Assembly: GCA_902406135.1 (NCBI GenBank)
Contig: CABPCX010000153.1
Location: forward strand, 1-5,200
Reading direction: 5' to 3'
Length of the DNA stretch: 5,200 bases
Origin: an uncultured Eubacteriales bacterium
GTDB taxonomy: Bacteria; Bacillota; Clostridia; Lachnospirales; Anaerotignaceae
Part shown: piece by piece, positions 1 to 5,147 of the stretch
How positions within the stretch are numbered: the first letter of the stretch is position 1
Layout: each line of letters starts with the position of its first letter
Program-made: the position numbers and the translations under genes
The notes under the pieces: model-generated
Seen by the model: only the letters and a program-made list of their open reading frames with translations
The model's database searches: none
What the model was told of the DNA's origin: nothing

Positions 1-24
1 ATATTGGTTTTAAATCGTTCTATA

Positions 25-1416
25 TTAGTTTATGGATTTAAGATATTTGTCGATGGCAGCGGCAGCCTTTTTACCTGCACCCATGGCAAGGATAACTGTT
101 GCGGCACCTGTAACGGCGTCTCCGCCTGCGTAAATGCCTTCTCTGCTTGTCTGCATAGTCTCTTCGTTTACTACAAGACAGCCGTGGCGGTTTACTTCTA
201 TACCGGGAGTAGTTGTTCTGATAAGAGGGTTGGGAGATGTTCCGAGAGCCATAATTACTGTGTCTACCTCAAGTTCAAATTCGCTTCCCTTTATCTCTAT
301 GGGTCTGCGTCTTCCTGAAGCGTCGGGCTCGCCAAGTTCCATCTTAATACATTCCATTGCCCTTACTGCACCGCTGCCGTCATCAAGTATTTTTACGGGG
401 TTGTTAAGGAGAAGGAATTCAATGCCTTCTTCTTTAGCATGATGTATTTCTTCTTTTCTTGCAGGCATTTCTTCTTCGGAACGTCTGTAAACGATATATA
501 CGTTGTCAGCGCCAAGACGTTTTGCACATCTTGCAGCGTCCATAGCAACGTTTCCGCCGCCTACAACGGCTACGTTTCTGCTCTTCTTAACGGGTGTATC
601 GTAATCTTCTCTGTAAGCCTTCATAAGGTTTATTCTTGTAAGATACTCGTTTGCTGAGTAAACGCCTGAAAGAGCCTCGCCTTCGATTCCCATAAATGAA
701 GGAAGTCCGGCACCTGTACCTATGAATACGGCTTTGTTGCCCATTTCAAAGAGTTCGTCTATTGTAAGAATTCTTCCGATAACCATATCAGTCTTTACAT
801 CAACACCGTGGGCGATGAGGCCTTCAACTTCGTGCTGGACTATTTTTTTAGGAAGTCTGAATTCGGGAATACCGTATACAAGAACGCCGCCTGCTGTATG
901 GAAAGCTTCATAAACCGTTACGTCATATCCTGCTTTAGCAAGGTCGCTGGCACATGTAAGGCTTGAAGGGCCTGAACCTACAACGGCTACTTTTATTCCG
1001 TTTGATTCGGGTTTAACTACTTCTTCCTTAACGTTTGCCATATACCAGTCAGCTACGAAACGCTCAAGACGTCCGATGGCTACGGGCTCGCCTTTAATGC
1101 CTCTTACGCAGTGCATCTCACACTGTGTTTCCTGGGGACATACACGTCCGCTGATGGCAGGAAGGGCATTTGTATCGGCGATTACTTTGTATGCGCCTAA
1201 GAAGTCGCCTTCTGCTACCTTAGAAATGAATGCGGGAATATGTATATTTACGGGACATCCCTGAACGCAGGGCATATTTTTGCAGTTAAGGCAGCGTTTT
1301 GCTTCGTTAACTGCCATTTCTTCAGTATATCCAAGAGTTACCTCTTCAAAGTTTTTGTTTCTTATATCCGGCGCCTGTTCGGGCATCGGAGTTTTTTCCA
1401 TTGCCATATTTGCCAC
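25..1416 (-). CDS. nfnB: NfnB / GltA-like FAD-NADP-[4Fe-4S] oxidoreductase subunit (annotated in many genomes as NADPH-dependent glutamate synthase small chain)
   Basis: Large subunit of NADH-dependent reduced ferredoxin:NADP+ oxidoreductase, a cytoplasmic flavin-bifurcating enzyme linking NADPH, NADH and ferredoxin pools. From the chosen GTG start it is 463 aa. Visible in order: an N-terminal cysteine motif C42-x2-C45-x4-C50-x3-C54-P and a second set C93, C99, C103 (motif GRVCPQ), which should hold two [4Fe-4S] clusters; only seven Cys are present, in line with reports that one cluster of this family uses a Glu ligand (E96 is a candidate). A first dinucleotide fold has GSGPSS at about 147-152 (FAD), a second has GGGNVAMD at about 286-293 followed by YRR at 310-312 (NADP(H)), and the C-terminal GIYAGGD at about 427-433 closes the FAD site. 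GTG at 1416 is preferred over an in-frame TTG at 1452, which lies inside nfnA, because GGAGG sits 8 nt upstream of the GTG. Sequence resembling GltD alone could suggest glutamate synthase, but the adjacent nfnA gene favours Nfn. Confidence 0.93.
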   Translation of the reverse strand: MANMAMEKTPMPEQAPDIRNKNFEEVTLGYTEEMAVNEAKRCLNCKNMPCVQGCPVNIHIPAFISKVAEGDFLGAYKVIADTNALPAISGRVCPQETQCEMHCVRGIKGEPVAIGRLERFVADWYMANVKEEVVKPESNGIKVAVVGSGPSSLTCASDLAKAGYDVTVYEAFHTAGGVLVYGIPEFRLPKKIVQHEVEGLIAHGVDVKTDMVIGRILTIDELFEMGNKAVFIGTGAGLPSFMGIEGEALSGVYSANEYLTRINLMKAYREDYDTPVKKSRNVAVVGGGNVAMDAARCAKRLGADNVYIVYRRSEEEMPARKEEIHHAKEEGIEFLLLNNPVKILDDGSGAVRAMECIKMELGEPDASGRRRPIEIKGSEFELEVDTVIMALGTSPNPLIRTTTPGIEVNRHGCLVVNEETMQTSREGIYAGGDAVTGAATVILAMGAGKKAAAAIDKYLKSIN

Positions 1417-1424
1417 TGTGATGT

Positions 1425-1432
1425 CCTCCTTA
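1425..1432 (-). promoter_or_regulatory. nfnB ribosome binding site fused to the nfnA stop codon
   Basis: On the minus strand the nfnA stop TAA is followed at once by GGAGG (1429-1425), giving TAAGGAGG, then 8 nt and GTG at 1416. This fixes the nfnB start and suggests translational coupling of the two subunits. The next in-frame ATG (1407) is 17 nt from the GGAGG and is a poorer fit. Confidence 0.8.
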
Positions 1433-2284
1433 CTTAATAAGCTCGTTAGCAAGAGCTTCCATTCTGCATATATGAGTCTGTTTTGTTTCTGTTTCCTGTG
1501 CTTTATAAGCTGCGTTTCTGTTCATAAGCTCATCGTAGTCCACAAGGTGACCGTCAAAGTCAGGACCGTCTACGCAGGCAAATTTTATTTCTCCGCCTAC
1601 AGTAACACGGCAGCCGCCGCACATTCCTGTACCGTCAACCATAATGGGGTTAAGGCTTACGATAGTTTTGATGCCGTAGGGTTTTGTTGTGAGAGAAACA
1701 AACTTCATCATAGGGATGGGGCCTATGGCAATTACTGCGTCATATTTGTTTCCTGCCTCGATAAGCTCTTTAAGTTTGTCGGTTACAAAGCCCTTTTCGC
1801 CGTAGGAGCCATCATCTGTCATAATATAGTAGTTTGTGCTGTTTGCACGCATTTCGTCTTCAAGGATAACAAGGTCCTTTGTTCTGAAACCTGCTATAAC
1901 GTCTACTTCACGTCCGTCGGTAAAAAGTGTCTTAGCCTGGGGGAAAGCGATGGCACAGCCAACACCGCCGCCTACAACGGCTACTTTTTTAAGACATTCA
2001 AGCTCAGTGGGAGCACCAAGGGGTCCTACAAAGTCAAGAATGTATTCTCCTTCGTTCTTTTTTGCTAAAAGCTCAGTAGAAAGTCCTACTTTCTGGAATA
2101 TTATTGTTACCGCTCCGGTCTCTTTGTTTGTGTCAGCGATAGTAAGGGGGATTCTTTCGCCCTCTTCGTCAACACGGAAAATTATAAACTGTCCGGCCTT
2201 AGCCTTATTTGCAATGAGAGGAGCTTCGATGTCCATCAGTGTAACTGAAGGATTGAGTTCCTTTTTTCTTAAAATTTTAAACAT
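1430..2284 (-). CDS. nfnA: NfnA, ferredoxin:NADP+ oxidoreductase FAD/NAD/[2Fe-2S] subunit (dihydroorotate dehydrogenase electron-transfer subunit-like)
   Basis: Small subunit (284 aa) of the electron-bifurcating Nfn complex, expected to bind NAD(H) and FAD and pass electrons through a [2Fe-2S] centre to NfnB. Visible: an N-terminal ferredoxin-reductase-type beta-barrel with the FAD motif RIPLTI at 44-49; an NAD-binding fold with GGGVG at 105-109; and a C-terminal cluster site with C222, C225 and C237 in MCGGCR and FACVDGP contexts. D217, in VDGTG, is a candidate fourth ligand, since this family is reported to use three Cys and one Asp. The ATG has AGGAAGG seven nt upstream. PyrK and SudB are relatives, but no pyrD is nearby and the following gene is an NfnB homologue. 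It is the first gene of a two-gene operon read from the promoter in the divergent region. Confidence 0.93.
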   Translation of the reverse strand: MFKILRKKELNPSVTLMDIEAPLIANKAKAGQFIIFRVDEEGERIPLTIADTNKETGAVTIIFQKVGLSTELLAKKNEGEYILDFVGPLGAPTELECLKKVAVVGGGVGCAIAFPQAKTLFTDGREVDVIAGFRTKDLVILEDEMRANSTNYYIMTDDGSYGEKGFVTDKLKELIEAGNKYDAVIAIGPIPMMKFVSLTTKPYGIKTIVSLNPIMVDGTGMCGGCRVTVGGEIKFACVDGPDFDGHLVDYDELMNRNAAYKAQETETKQTHICRMEALANELIK

Positions 2285-2332
2285 AGCAAAACCTTCCTAT
2301 CACTTAATTTATAAAACAAGTCAATTTAAATA

Positions 2333-2361
2333 ATTATACTATAAGAATTTTATGATATCAA
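2333..2361 (-). promoter_or_regulatory. sigma-A-type promoter for nfnAB
   Basis: On the minus strand a -35 TTGATA (2361-2356) is followed by exactly 17 nt and a perfect -10 TATAAT (2338-2333). Transcription would start near 2326, giving a leader of about 42 nt that contains the AGGAAGG ribosome binding site of nfnA. No riboswitch or attenuator fold is apparent in this short A/T-rich leader. Confidence 0.75.
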
Positions 2362-2391
2362 TTGTTAAGAAAATAAAATTTATGTTATTAT
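2362..2391 (+). promoter_or_regulatory. probable sigma-A-type promoter for mazG
   Basis: TTGTTA (2362-2367), an 18-nt spacer and TATTAT (2386-2391) form a moderate promoter. Start of transcription near 2398 would leave about 16 nt before ATG 2414 and would exclude ATG 2393 as the start. The -35 directly abuts the -35 of the divergent nfnAB promoter. Confidence 0.45.
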
Positions 2392-2401
2392 TATGAAGAA
2401 A

Positions 2402-2408
2402 GAGGTGG
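2402..2408 (+). promoter_or_regulatory. mazG ribosome binding site that decides the start
   Basis: GAGGTGG lies 5 nt before ATG 2414 (8 nt counted from GAGG). The upstream in-frame ATG at 2393 is preceded only by A/T-rich sequence with no Shine-Dalgarno match, so the shorter protein is preferred. Confidence 0.7.
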
Positions 2409-2413
2409 TATTT

Positions 2414-3232
2414 ATGGACGGAGATTTCAAAAGGCTTTTAGACATAACATCTGTTTTAAGAGGCGAAAACGGCTGCCCCTGGGATAAAAAGCAAACTCCC
2501 GAAAGTATGAAAAAGTATATTATTGAGGAAGCCTATGAAACAATACAGGCTATAGATGACAATAATAAGACAGAACTTTGCGAAGAACTGGGAGACCTTC
2601 TTTTTCAGGTTGTATTTCAGGCCCAGATGGCTAAGGAAGAAGGGCTCTTTGATATAAATGATGTCATAAAGGGCATAAGCGATAAAATGATAATGAGACA
2701 TCCCCATATATTCGGCGGAAAGGGTGCTGAAGACTTCAAAAACGTATCGGCATCATCGTCGGACGCCTTCCTTGGAAAGTGGGAAGACCATAAAAAAGAA
2801 GAAAAAGGGTATACTACTCAAAGTGAAGTTTTAAGAGCCATACCTCCTGCGCTGCCTGCTCTCATCAGGGCTGAAAAAGTACTGTTTAAAGCCGAAAATG
2901 CGGGACTGGATATGGCCGATATAGACCCGTCATACGCCGACTTTGACGCCCTTGCGGAGAATATAAAAGAACTTTCATCGGCTGAAAAGGATTCTATGGA
3001 GGAAAAATTTGGAGAAGTAATGCTCAAAATGGTTAACATTTCAAGGAAAATGCAAATAAATGCAGAGTTTTCCTTGACAAAAGCCACAGAACAGTTTATA
3101 AATAAATTTGAATATATTGAGTCATCAGCTGAAAATGATAATTTACAACTGAAGGTAATGTCGGCGGGGCTGAAAAAGAGCCTTTGGAAACCGGATGGGC
3201 AATCAGCTGCAGATGAAAATAAATATATATAA
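2414..3232 (+). CDS. mazG: MazG family nucleoside triphosphate pyrophosphohydrolase
   Basis: Hydrolyses (d)NTPs to NMP and pyrophosphate, a cytoplasmic house-cleaning activity that also influences alarmone levels in some bacteria. At 272 aa it has the usual tandem-MazG length. The N-terminal domain is textbook: NGCPWDKKQT at 19-28, EEAYE at 38-42, CEELGDLLFQVVF at 56-68 (E58 and D61 metal ligands), and MRHPHIFG at 94-101. The C-terminal domain (about 175-237, ending in FEYIE) keeps the fold signature but its metal motifs look altered: ENIKE at 182-186 in place of EExxE, and EEKFGE at 196-201 in place of EEExGD. The tetrapyrrole-methylase domain fused to MazG in Bacillus YabN is absent. ATG 2414 is chosen over ATG 2393 on its ribosome binding site. 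It heads the plus-strand cluster; hup follows after 30 nt. Confidence 0.93.
   Translation: MDGDFKRLLDITSVLRGENGCPWDKKQTPESMKKYIIEEAYETIQAIDDNNKTELCEELGDLLFQVVFQAQMAKEEGLFDINDVIKGISDKMIMRHPHIFGGKGAEDFKNVSASSSDAFLGKWEDHKKEEKGYTTQSEVLRAIPPALPALIRAEKVLFKAENAGLDMADIDPSYADFDALAENIKELSSAEKDSMEEKFGEVMLKMVNISRKMQINAEFSLTKATEQFINKFEYIESSAENDNLQLKVMSAGLKKSLWKPDGQSAADENKYI
3074..3102 (+). promoter_or_regulatory. probable sigma-A-type promoter for hup, inside mazG
   Basis: TTGACA (3074-3079), exactly 17 nt, then TATAAA (3097-3102): a near-consensus promoter on the sense strand within the 3' part of mazG. Transcription would begin near 3109, giving hup a leader of about 150 nt. No better promoter fits between mazG and hup; a TATAAT at 3228-3233 overlapping the mazG stop has no partner -35. 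The hexamers coincide with codons of a conserved MazG segment, so chance cannot be excluded. Confidence 0.5.
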
Positions 3233-3262
3233 TTTTTCGAGTTACATTGAGGAGGACAAAAA

Positions 3263-3538
3263 ATGAATAAGACTGAATTAGTTGCTGCAATAGCTGAAAA
3301 GGCTGAATTAAGCAAAAAGGACGCTGAAAAGGCTTTAAAGGCATTTGAGGATGTTGTTACAGAAGAACTTACAAAGAACGGAAAAGTTCAGCTTGTAGGT
3401 TTCGGAACATTTGATGTTGCTGAAAGAGCTGCTCGCGAAGGCCGCAACCCTCAGACAGGCGAACCCATGCCTATAGCTGCTTCAAAAGCACCTAGATTTA
3501 AGGCTGGTAAAGCGTTAAAAGACGCTATCAACGCTTAA
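3263..3538 (+). CDS. hup: HU family DNA-binding protein
   Basis: Histone-like nucleoid protein that binds and bends DNA as a dimer. Its 91 aa match the usual HU length of about 90. Visible: N-terminal helix-turn-helix dimerisation part starting MNKTELVAAIAEKA, then the HU/IHF signature GFGTFDVAERAAREGRNPQTG at about 46-66, in which the beta-arm carries R56, R59, R61 and the tip proline P63 that intercalates between base pairs in the family, and the C-terminal helix ending KALKDAINA. GAGGAGG ends 7 nt upstream of the ATG, a very strong ribosome binding site suited to an abundant protein. It has a probable own promoter in mazG and its own terminator just downstream, so it can be expressed separately from its neighbours. 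HU rather than IHF is expected in Firmicutes. Confidence 0.97.
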   Translation: MNKTELVAAIAEKAELSKKDAEKALKAFEDVVTEELTKNGKVQLVGFGTFDVAERAAREGRNPQTGEPMPIAASKAPRFKAGKALKDAINA

Positions 3539-3558
3539 TTTTTTGACTTTTAATAAGG

Positions 3559-3590
3559 AAAGCCGTCCTGCTTATGGGGACGGCTTTTTT
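3559..3590 (+). terminator. intrinsic terminator after hup
   Basis: AAAGCCGTCC (3559-3568) pairs perfectly with GGACGGCTTT (3578-3587) around a 9-nt loop, and T3585-T3590 form the U-tract. It lies 20 nt after the hup stop and only 17 nt before ATG of rqcP. Confidence 0.92.
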
Positions 3591-3607
3591 GCTGAGAGGT
3601 GAAAGTT

Positions 3608-3850
3608 ATGAGACTTGATAAATATCTCAAGGTTTCAAGAATAATAAAAAGAAGAACCGTTGCCAATGAAGCCTGTGACGCAGGCAGAGTTACCGTCAAC
3701 GGCAAAGTAGCCAAAGCCGGAACGGAAGTTAAAATCGGAGACATTATAGAAATAAAATTCGGTAACAACACTACAAAGGTAGAAGTACTGGACATAAGCG
3801 AGACTCAGAAAAAGGAAGCTGCCGCATCCATGTATAAAAGTGTTGAATAA
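3608..3850 (+). CDS. rqcP: RqcP (YabO), S4-domain ribosome quality control factor
   Basis: Small RNA-binding protein that works with RqcH on stalled 50S-peptidyl-tRNA complexes, supporting addition of C-terminal alanine tails; related to heat-shock protein Hsp15. From ATG 3608 it is 80 aa, close to Bacillus YabO/RqcP. Nearly the whole protein is an S4 domain: MRLDKYLKVSRIIKRRTVAN at 1-20, the GRVTVNGK turn at about 29-36, and the AGTEVKIGDIIEIKFG strand region at about 40-55. A GTG at 3599 is in frame but overlaps the ribosome binding site GAGAGGTGA that precedes ATG 3608 by 5-6 nt, so the ATG is preferred. The gene lies between two strong terminators with no recognisable promoter in the 17-nt gap, so it probably depends on read-through from hup. 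Confidence 0.93.
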   Translation: MRLDKYLKVSRIIKRRTVANEACDAGRVTVNGKVAKAGTEVKIGDIIEIKFGNNTTKVEVLDISETQKKEAAASMYKSVE

Positions 3851-3874
3851 GCCCGGTTTAAATGGTAATATACG

Positions 3875-3922
3875 ACGCCCTAAGCCTATATATTTATTAT
3901 ATACGGCTTCAGGGCGTTTTTT
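3875..3922 (+). terminator. intrinsic terminator between rqcP and yabP
   Basis: ACGCCCT (3875-3881) pairs with AGGGCGT (3911-3917); the stem continues with AAGCC against GGCTT and a TATATA/TATATA segment, interrupted by single unpaired C residues on the 3' arm, to a small A/T loop. T3917-T3922 give the U-tract. It ends 24 nt before the yabP start and separates housekeeping genes from sporulation genes. Confidence 0.9.
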
Positions 3923-3946
3923 AATTTTATAACCGGAGGAAATGAT

Positions 3947-4234
3947 ATGGCTAACGAAATGAACAAAACAGATGCAAGGCATAAAGTCGTGCTGGAGGAA
4001 AGATGCAGACTGTCCGTAAGCGGGGTAATTGATGTGGCGGCCTTTGACGATGAAAGCATAACGGCCGATACGGATATGGGAATGATAGTCATAAGGGGAG
4101 AGGACCTTCATATAAGCAGACTGAATCTTGACGAGGGCATACTTCAGGTGGAAGGGTCCGTGGACAGCATTGACTATTCGGACGGAGCGGAAAATTCAAA
4201 AGGCGGATTCCTTTTAGGAAAAATATTTAAGTAA
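3947..4234 (+). CDS. yabP: YabP family spore protein
   Basis: A 95-aa protein of the YabP/YqfC sporulation family. In Bacillus subtilis yabP is transcribed in the mother cell under sigma-E and, together with yabQ, has been linked to spore cortex formation; its molecular role is unclear. Visible: an N-terminal part with the family-like stretch HKVVLEERCRLSVSGVIDV at about 12-30, repeated short beta-strand-like segments (GMIVIRGEDLHISRLNLDEG, about 45-64) and a C-terminal tail ending LLGKIFK. There is no signal peptide or membrane segment. GGAGG ends 7 nt before the ATG. yabQ follows 12 nt downstream, so the two form an operon. Identification rests on length, sequence pattern and gene order with yabQ and divIC. 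The strong terminator just upstream implies an independent, probably sporulation-specific, promoter. Confidence 0.88.
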   Translation: MANEMNKTDARHKVVLEERCRLSVSGVIDVAAFDDESITADTDMGMIVIRGEDLHISRLNLDEGILQVEGSVDSIDYSDGAENSKGGFLLGKIFK

Positions 4235-4249
4235 GGGGCGGGTATTTTG
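4235..4249 (+). promoter_or_regulatory. yabQ ribosome binding site and TTG start
   Basis: GGGG (4235-4238, within AAGGGG) lies 8 nt before TTG 4247. The yabP stop (4232-4234) is in the same frame just upstream, so apart from ATT 4244 no other start is possible for the full membrane protein. A TTG start with a G-only Shine-Dalgarno suggests modest translation. Confidence 0.65.
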
Positions 4250-4762
4250 ATACTGTCTATCAGCGAACAGGCAGAGCTGTTCTTTTGTGTGTTTGCCGCC
4301 GGCTGTGCCGCCGGTGTTTTTTACGATATCATAGAAGTTTTCAGAATGAATTTTCCGCACAAAAAGACATTGGTATGTATAGAAGACCTTATATACTGGA
4401 TGTCGGTAATAATACTGCTGTTTTTATTTATGCTCGAAAAAAATTATGCGGAGATACGGCTTTTTGACATCATAGGATTTTTTCTCGGAATGCTTGTTTA
4501 CGGTTTTTTAATAAGTCCGGCTGTCATAAAAATTCTTATGACATTTTCCGGCGCAGTAAAGGCGCTCATTAAACTTATCATAGAGATAATTCTGACTCCC
4601 ATAAGGCTTATATGGATTCCTTTGTCCTATCCTGTGAAAAAAAGTGCATCCGTTGTTGAGGAATGTTTTAAAAAAGTATTGCATTTAAGTGAGGTTTATG
4701 CAAAAATTAAGCTGAGAAGGATTGAAGATCAGATTCGTTTTATAAAACGAAAGAAAAAGTAA
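4247..4762 (+). CDS. yabQ: YabQ, sporulation membrane protein
   Basis: Integral membrane protein required for normal spore cortex in Bacillus subtilis, where it sits in the membranes around the forespore. Here 171 aa, shorter than the roughly 210 aa of the Bacillus protein. Visible: hydrophobic segments at about 9-27, 47-64, 72-98 and a weaker one at about 106-127, a conserved-looking GVFYDIIEVFR at 23-33, and a strongly basic C-terminal tail (KLRRIEDQIRFIKRKKK, 155-171) that should lie in the cytoplasm. The start is TTG 4247, since the yabP stop in the same frame closes off anything longer. It follows yabP by 12 nt and precedes the divIC start by 15 nt, matching the yabP-yabQ-divIC order of other spore formers. 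Confidence 0.88.
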   Translation: MILSISEQAELFFCVFAAGCAAGVFYDIIEVFRMNFPHKKTLVCIEDLIYWMSVIILLFLFMLEKNYAEIRLFDIIGFFLGMLVYGFLISPAVIKILMTFSGAVKALIKLIIEIILTPIRLIWIPLSYPVKKSASVVEECFKKVLHLSEVYAKIKLRRIEDQIRFIKRKKK

Positions 4763-4765
4763 AAC

Positions 4766-4780
4766 GAGGTTTTGAATATG
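4766..4780 (+). promoter_or_regulatory. divIC ribosome binding site and start codon
   Basis: GAGG (4766-4769) is 8 nt before ATG 4778. This is the only plausible initiation site for the division gene, although the frame it opens is broken after 17 codons. Confidence 0.7.
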
Positions 4781-5073
4781 TCCAAAGATAAAATAAGCAA
4801 TAAACCAAAAAGGAAAAATTTGTCGGTATAATACTGCTGGGATTAAGCGTATGTGTTGTTGTTAATGTGGCTATCCAGCTCAATACTTATGTTGCGCTTA
4901 AGGCCCAGAAAGAGGACCTCGAAAAGCAGATTGAGGAAGAAACCGAGAAAAAAGAAGAATATAACAACCAGATGGAGTACTATAGTACAGATGAATATAT
5001 TGAGAAAATAGCAAGGGAACAGCTGGGTCTTGTTATGCCGGATGAAATCGTCTTTAAAGTCGATAATAAATAA
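4778..5073 (+). pseudogene. divIC: DivIC/FtsB-type septum formation initiator, reading frame broken by one base
   Basis: Bitopic cell-division protein of the FtsL-DivIC-DivIB complex. The start ATG 4778 opens MSKDKISNKPKRK, a basic cytoplasmic tail, but this frame reaches TAA at 4829-4831. The rest lies in the -1 frame from about 4816: a transmembrane segment FVGIILLGLSVCVVVNVAIQ, a charged coiled coil (LKAQKEDLEKQIEEETEKKE), and the family's C-terminal signature DEYIEKIAREQLGLVMPDE. Adding a single A to either of the five-A runs at 4807-4811 or 4814-4818 restores one 98-aa protein of normal layout. The downstream frame alone has no ATG, GTG or TTG before GTG 4867, and starting there would lose the membrane segment. 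Because the family is usually important for division and the rest of the gene is intact, a homopolymer sequencing error is the likeliest cause; a real mutation or recoding is possible. Confidence 0.85.
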
Positions 5074-5098
5074 TTTTTAAAAAAAAGTAAAATTTTTG

Positions 5099-5127
5099 TT
5101 GACAGACGATGAAAATGTGTGTATAAT
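5099..5127 (+). promoter_or_regulatory. consensus sigma-A promoter for the tRNA-Met gene
   Basis: TTGACA (5099-5104), 17 nt, TATAAT (5122-5127): a perfect match in both hexamers and spacing. Transcription would start near 5134, about 14 nt before the mature tRNA 5' end. Confidence 0.9.
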
Positions 5128-5147
5128 AACGCTTGTGTCAGTGATGT

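Noticed and set aside
1280..2068. Long plus-strand open frame opposite nfnB/nfnA (262 aa)
   Set aside because: It is antisense to two clear oxidoreductase genes, rich in Cys/Phe/Ser/Val as expected for a shadow frame, and has no recognisable domain.
2393..2413. ATG 2393 as the mazG start
   Set aside because: No ribosome binding site precedes it, and the extra seven residues encode the Shine-Dalgarno of ATG 2414.
2818..3315. Minus-strand open frame of 165 aa across mazG and hup
   Set aside because: Ser/Phe/Ala-rich shadow of two well-supported plus-strand genes, with no family signature.
3543..3571. TTGACT at 3543-3548 as a promoter -35 for rqcP
   Set aside because: No -10-like hexamer lies 16-18 nt downstream; that position falls inside the hup terminator stem.
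3845..3893. Sigma-E-like promoter for yabP (GAATAAG with TATACGAC, or GTAATATA with CTATATAT)
   Set aside because: Both pairs match the sigma-E consensus only in part, and the first has a 17-nt spacer, which is too long. Biologically expected but not supported well enough to list as a feature.
4807..4831. Programmed -1 frameshift site in divIC
   Set aside because: The sequence lacks a canonical slippery heptamer in the zero frame, and I see no stable downstream hairpin or suitably placed upstream Shine-Dalgarno stimulator; kept only as a remote option.
4867..5073. Separate 68-aa protein starting at GTG 4867
   Set aside because: The residues just upstream in the same frame form the DivIC membrane segment, and GTG 4867 has no ribosome binding site; it is the tail of the broken divIC.
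5071..5098. A/T-only inverted pattern after divIC (T5, A8, then A4 T5) as a terminator
   Set aside because: There is no G/C-containing stem; pairing of short A and T runs is too weak to support a terminator call.
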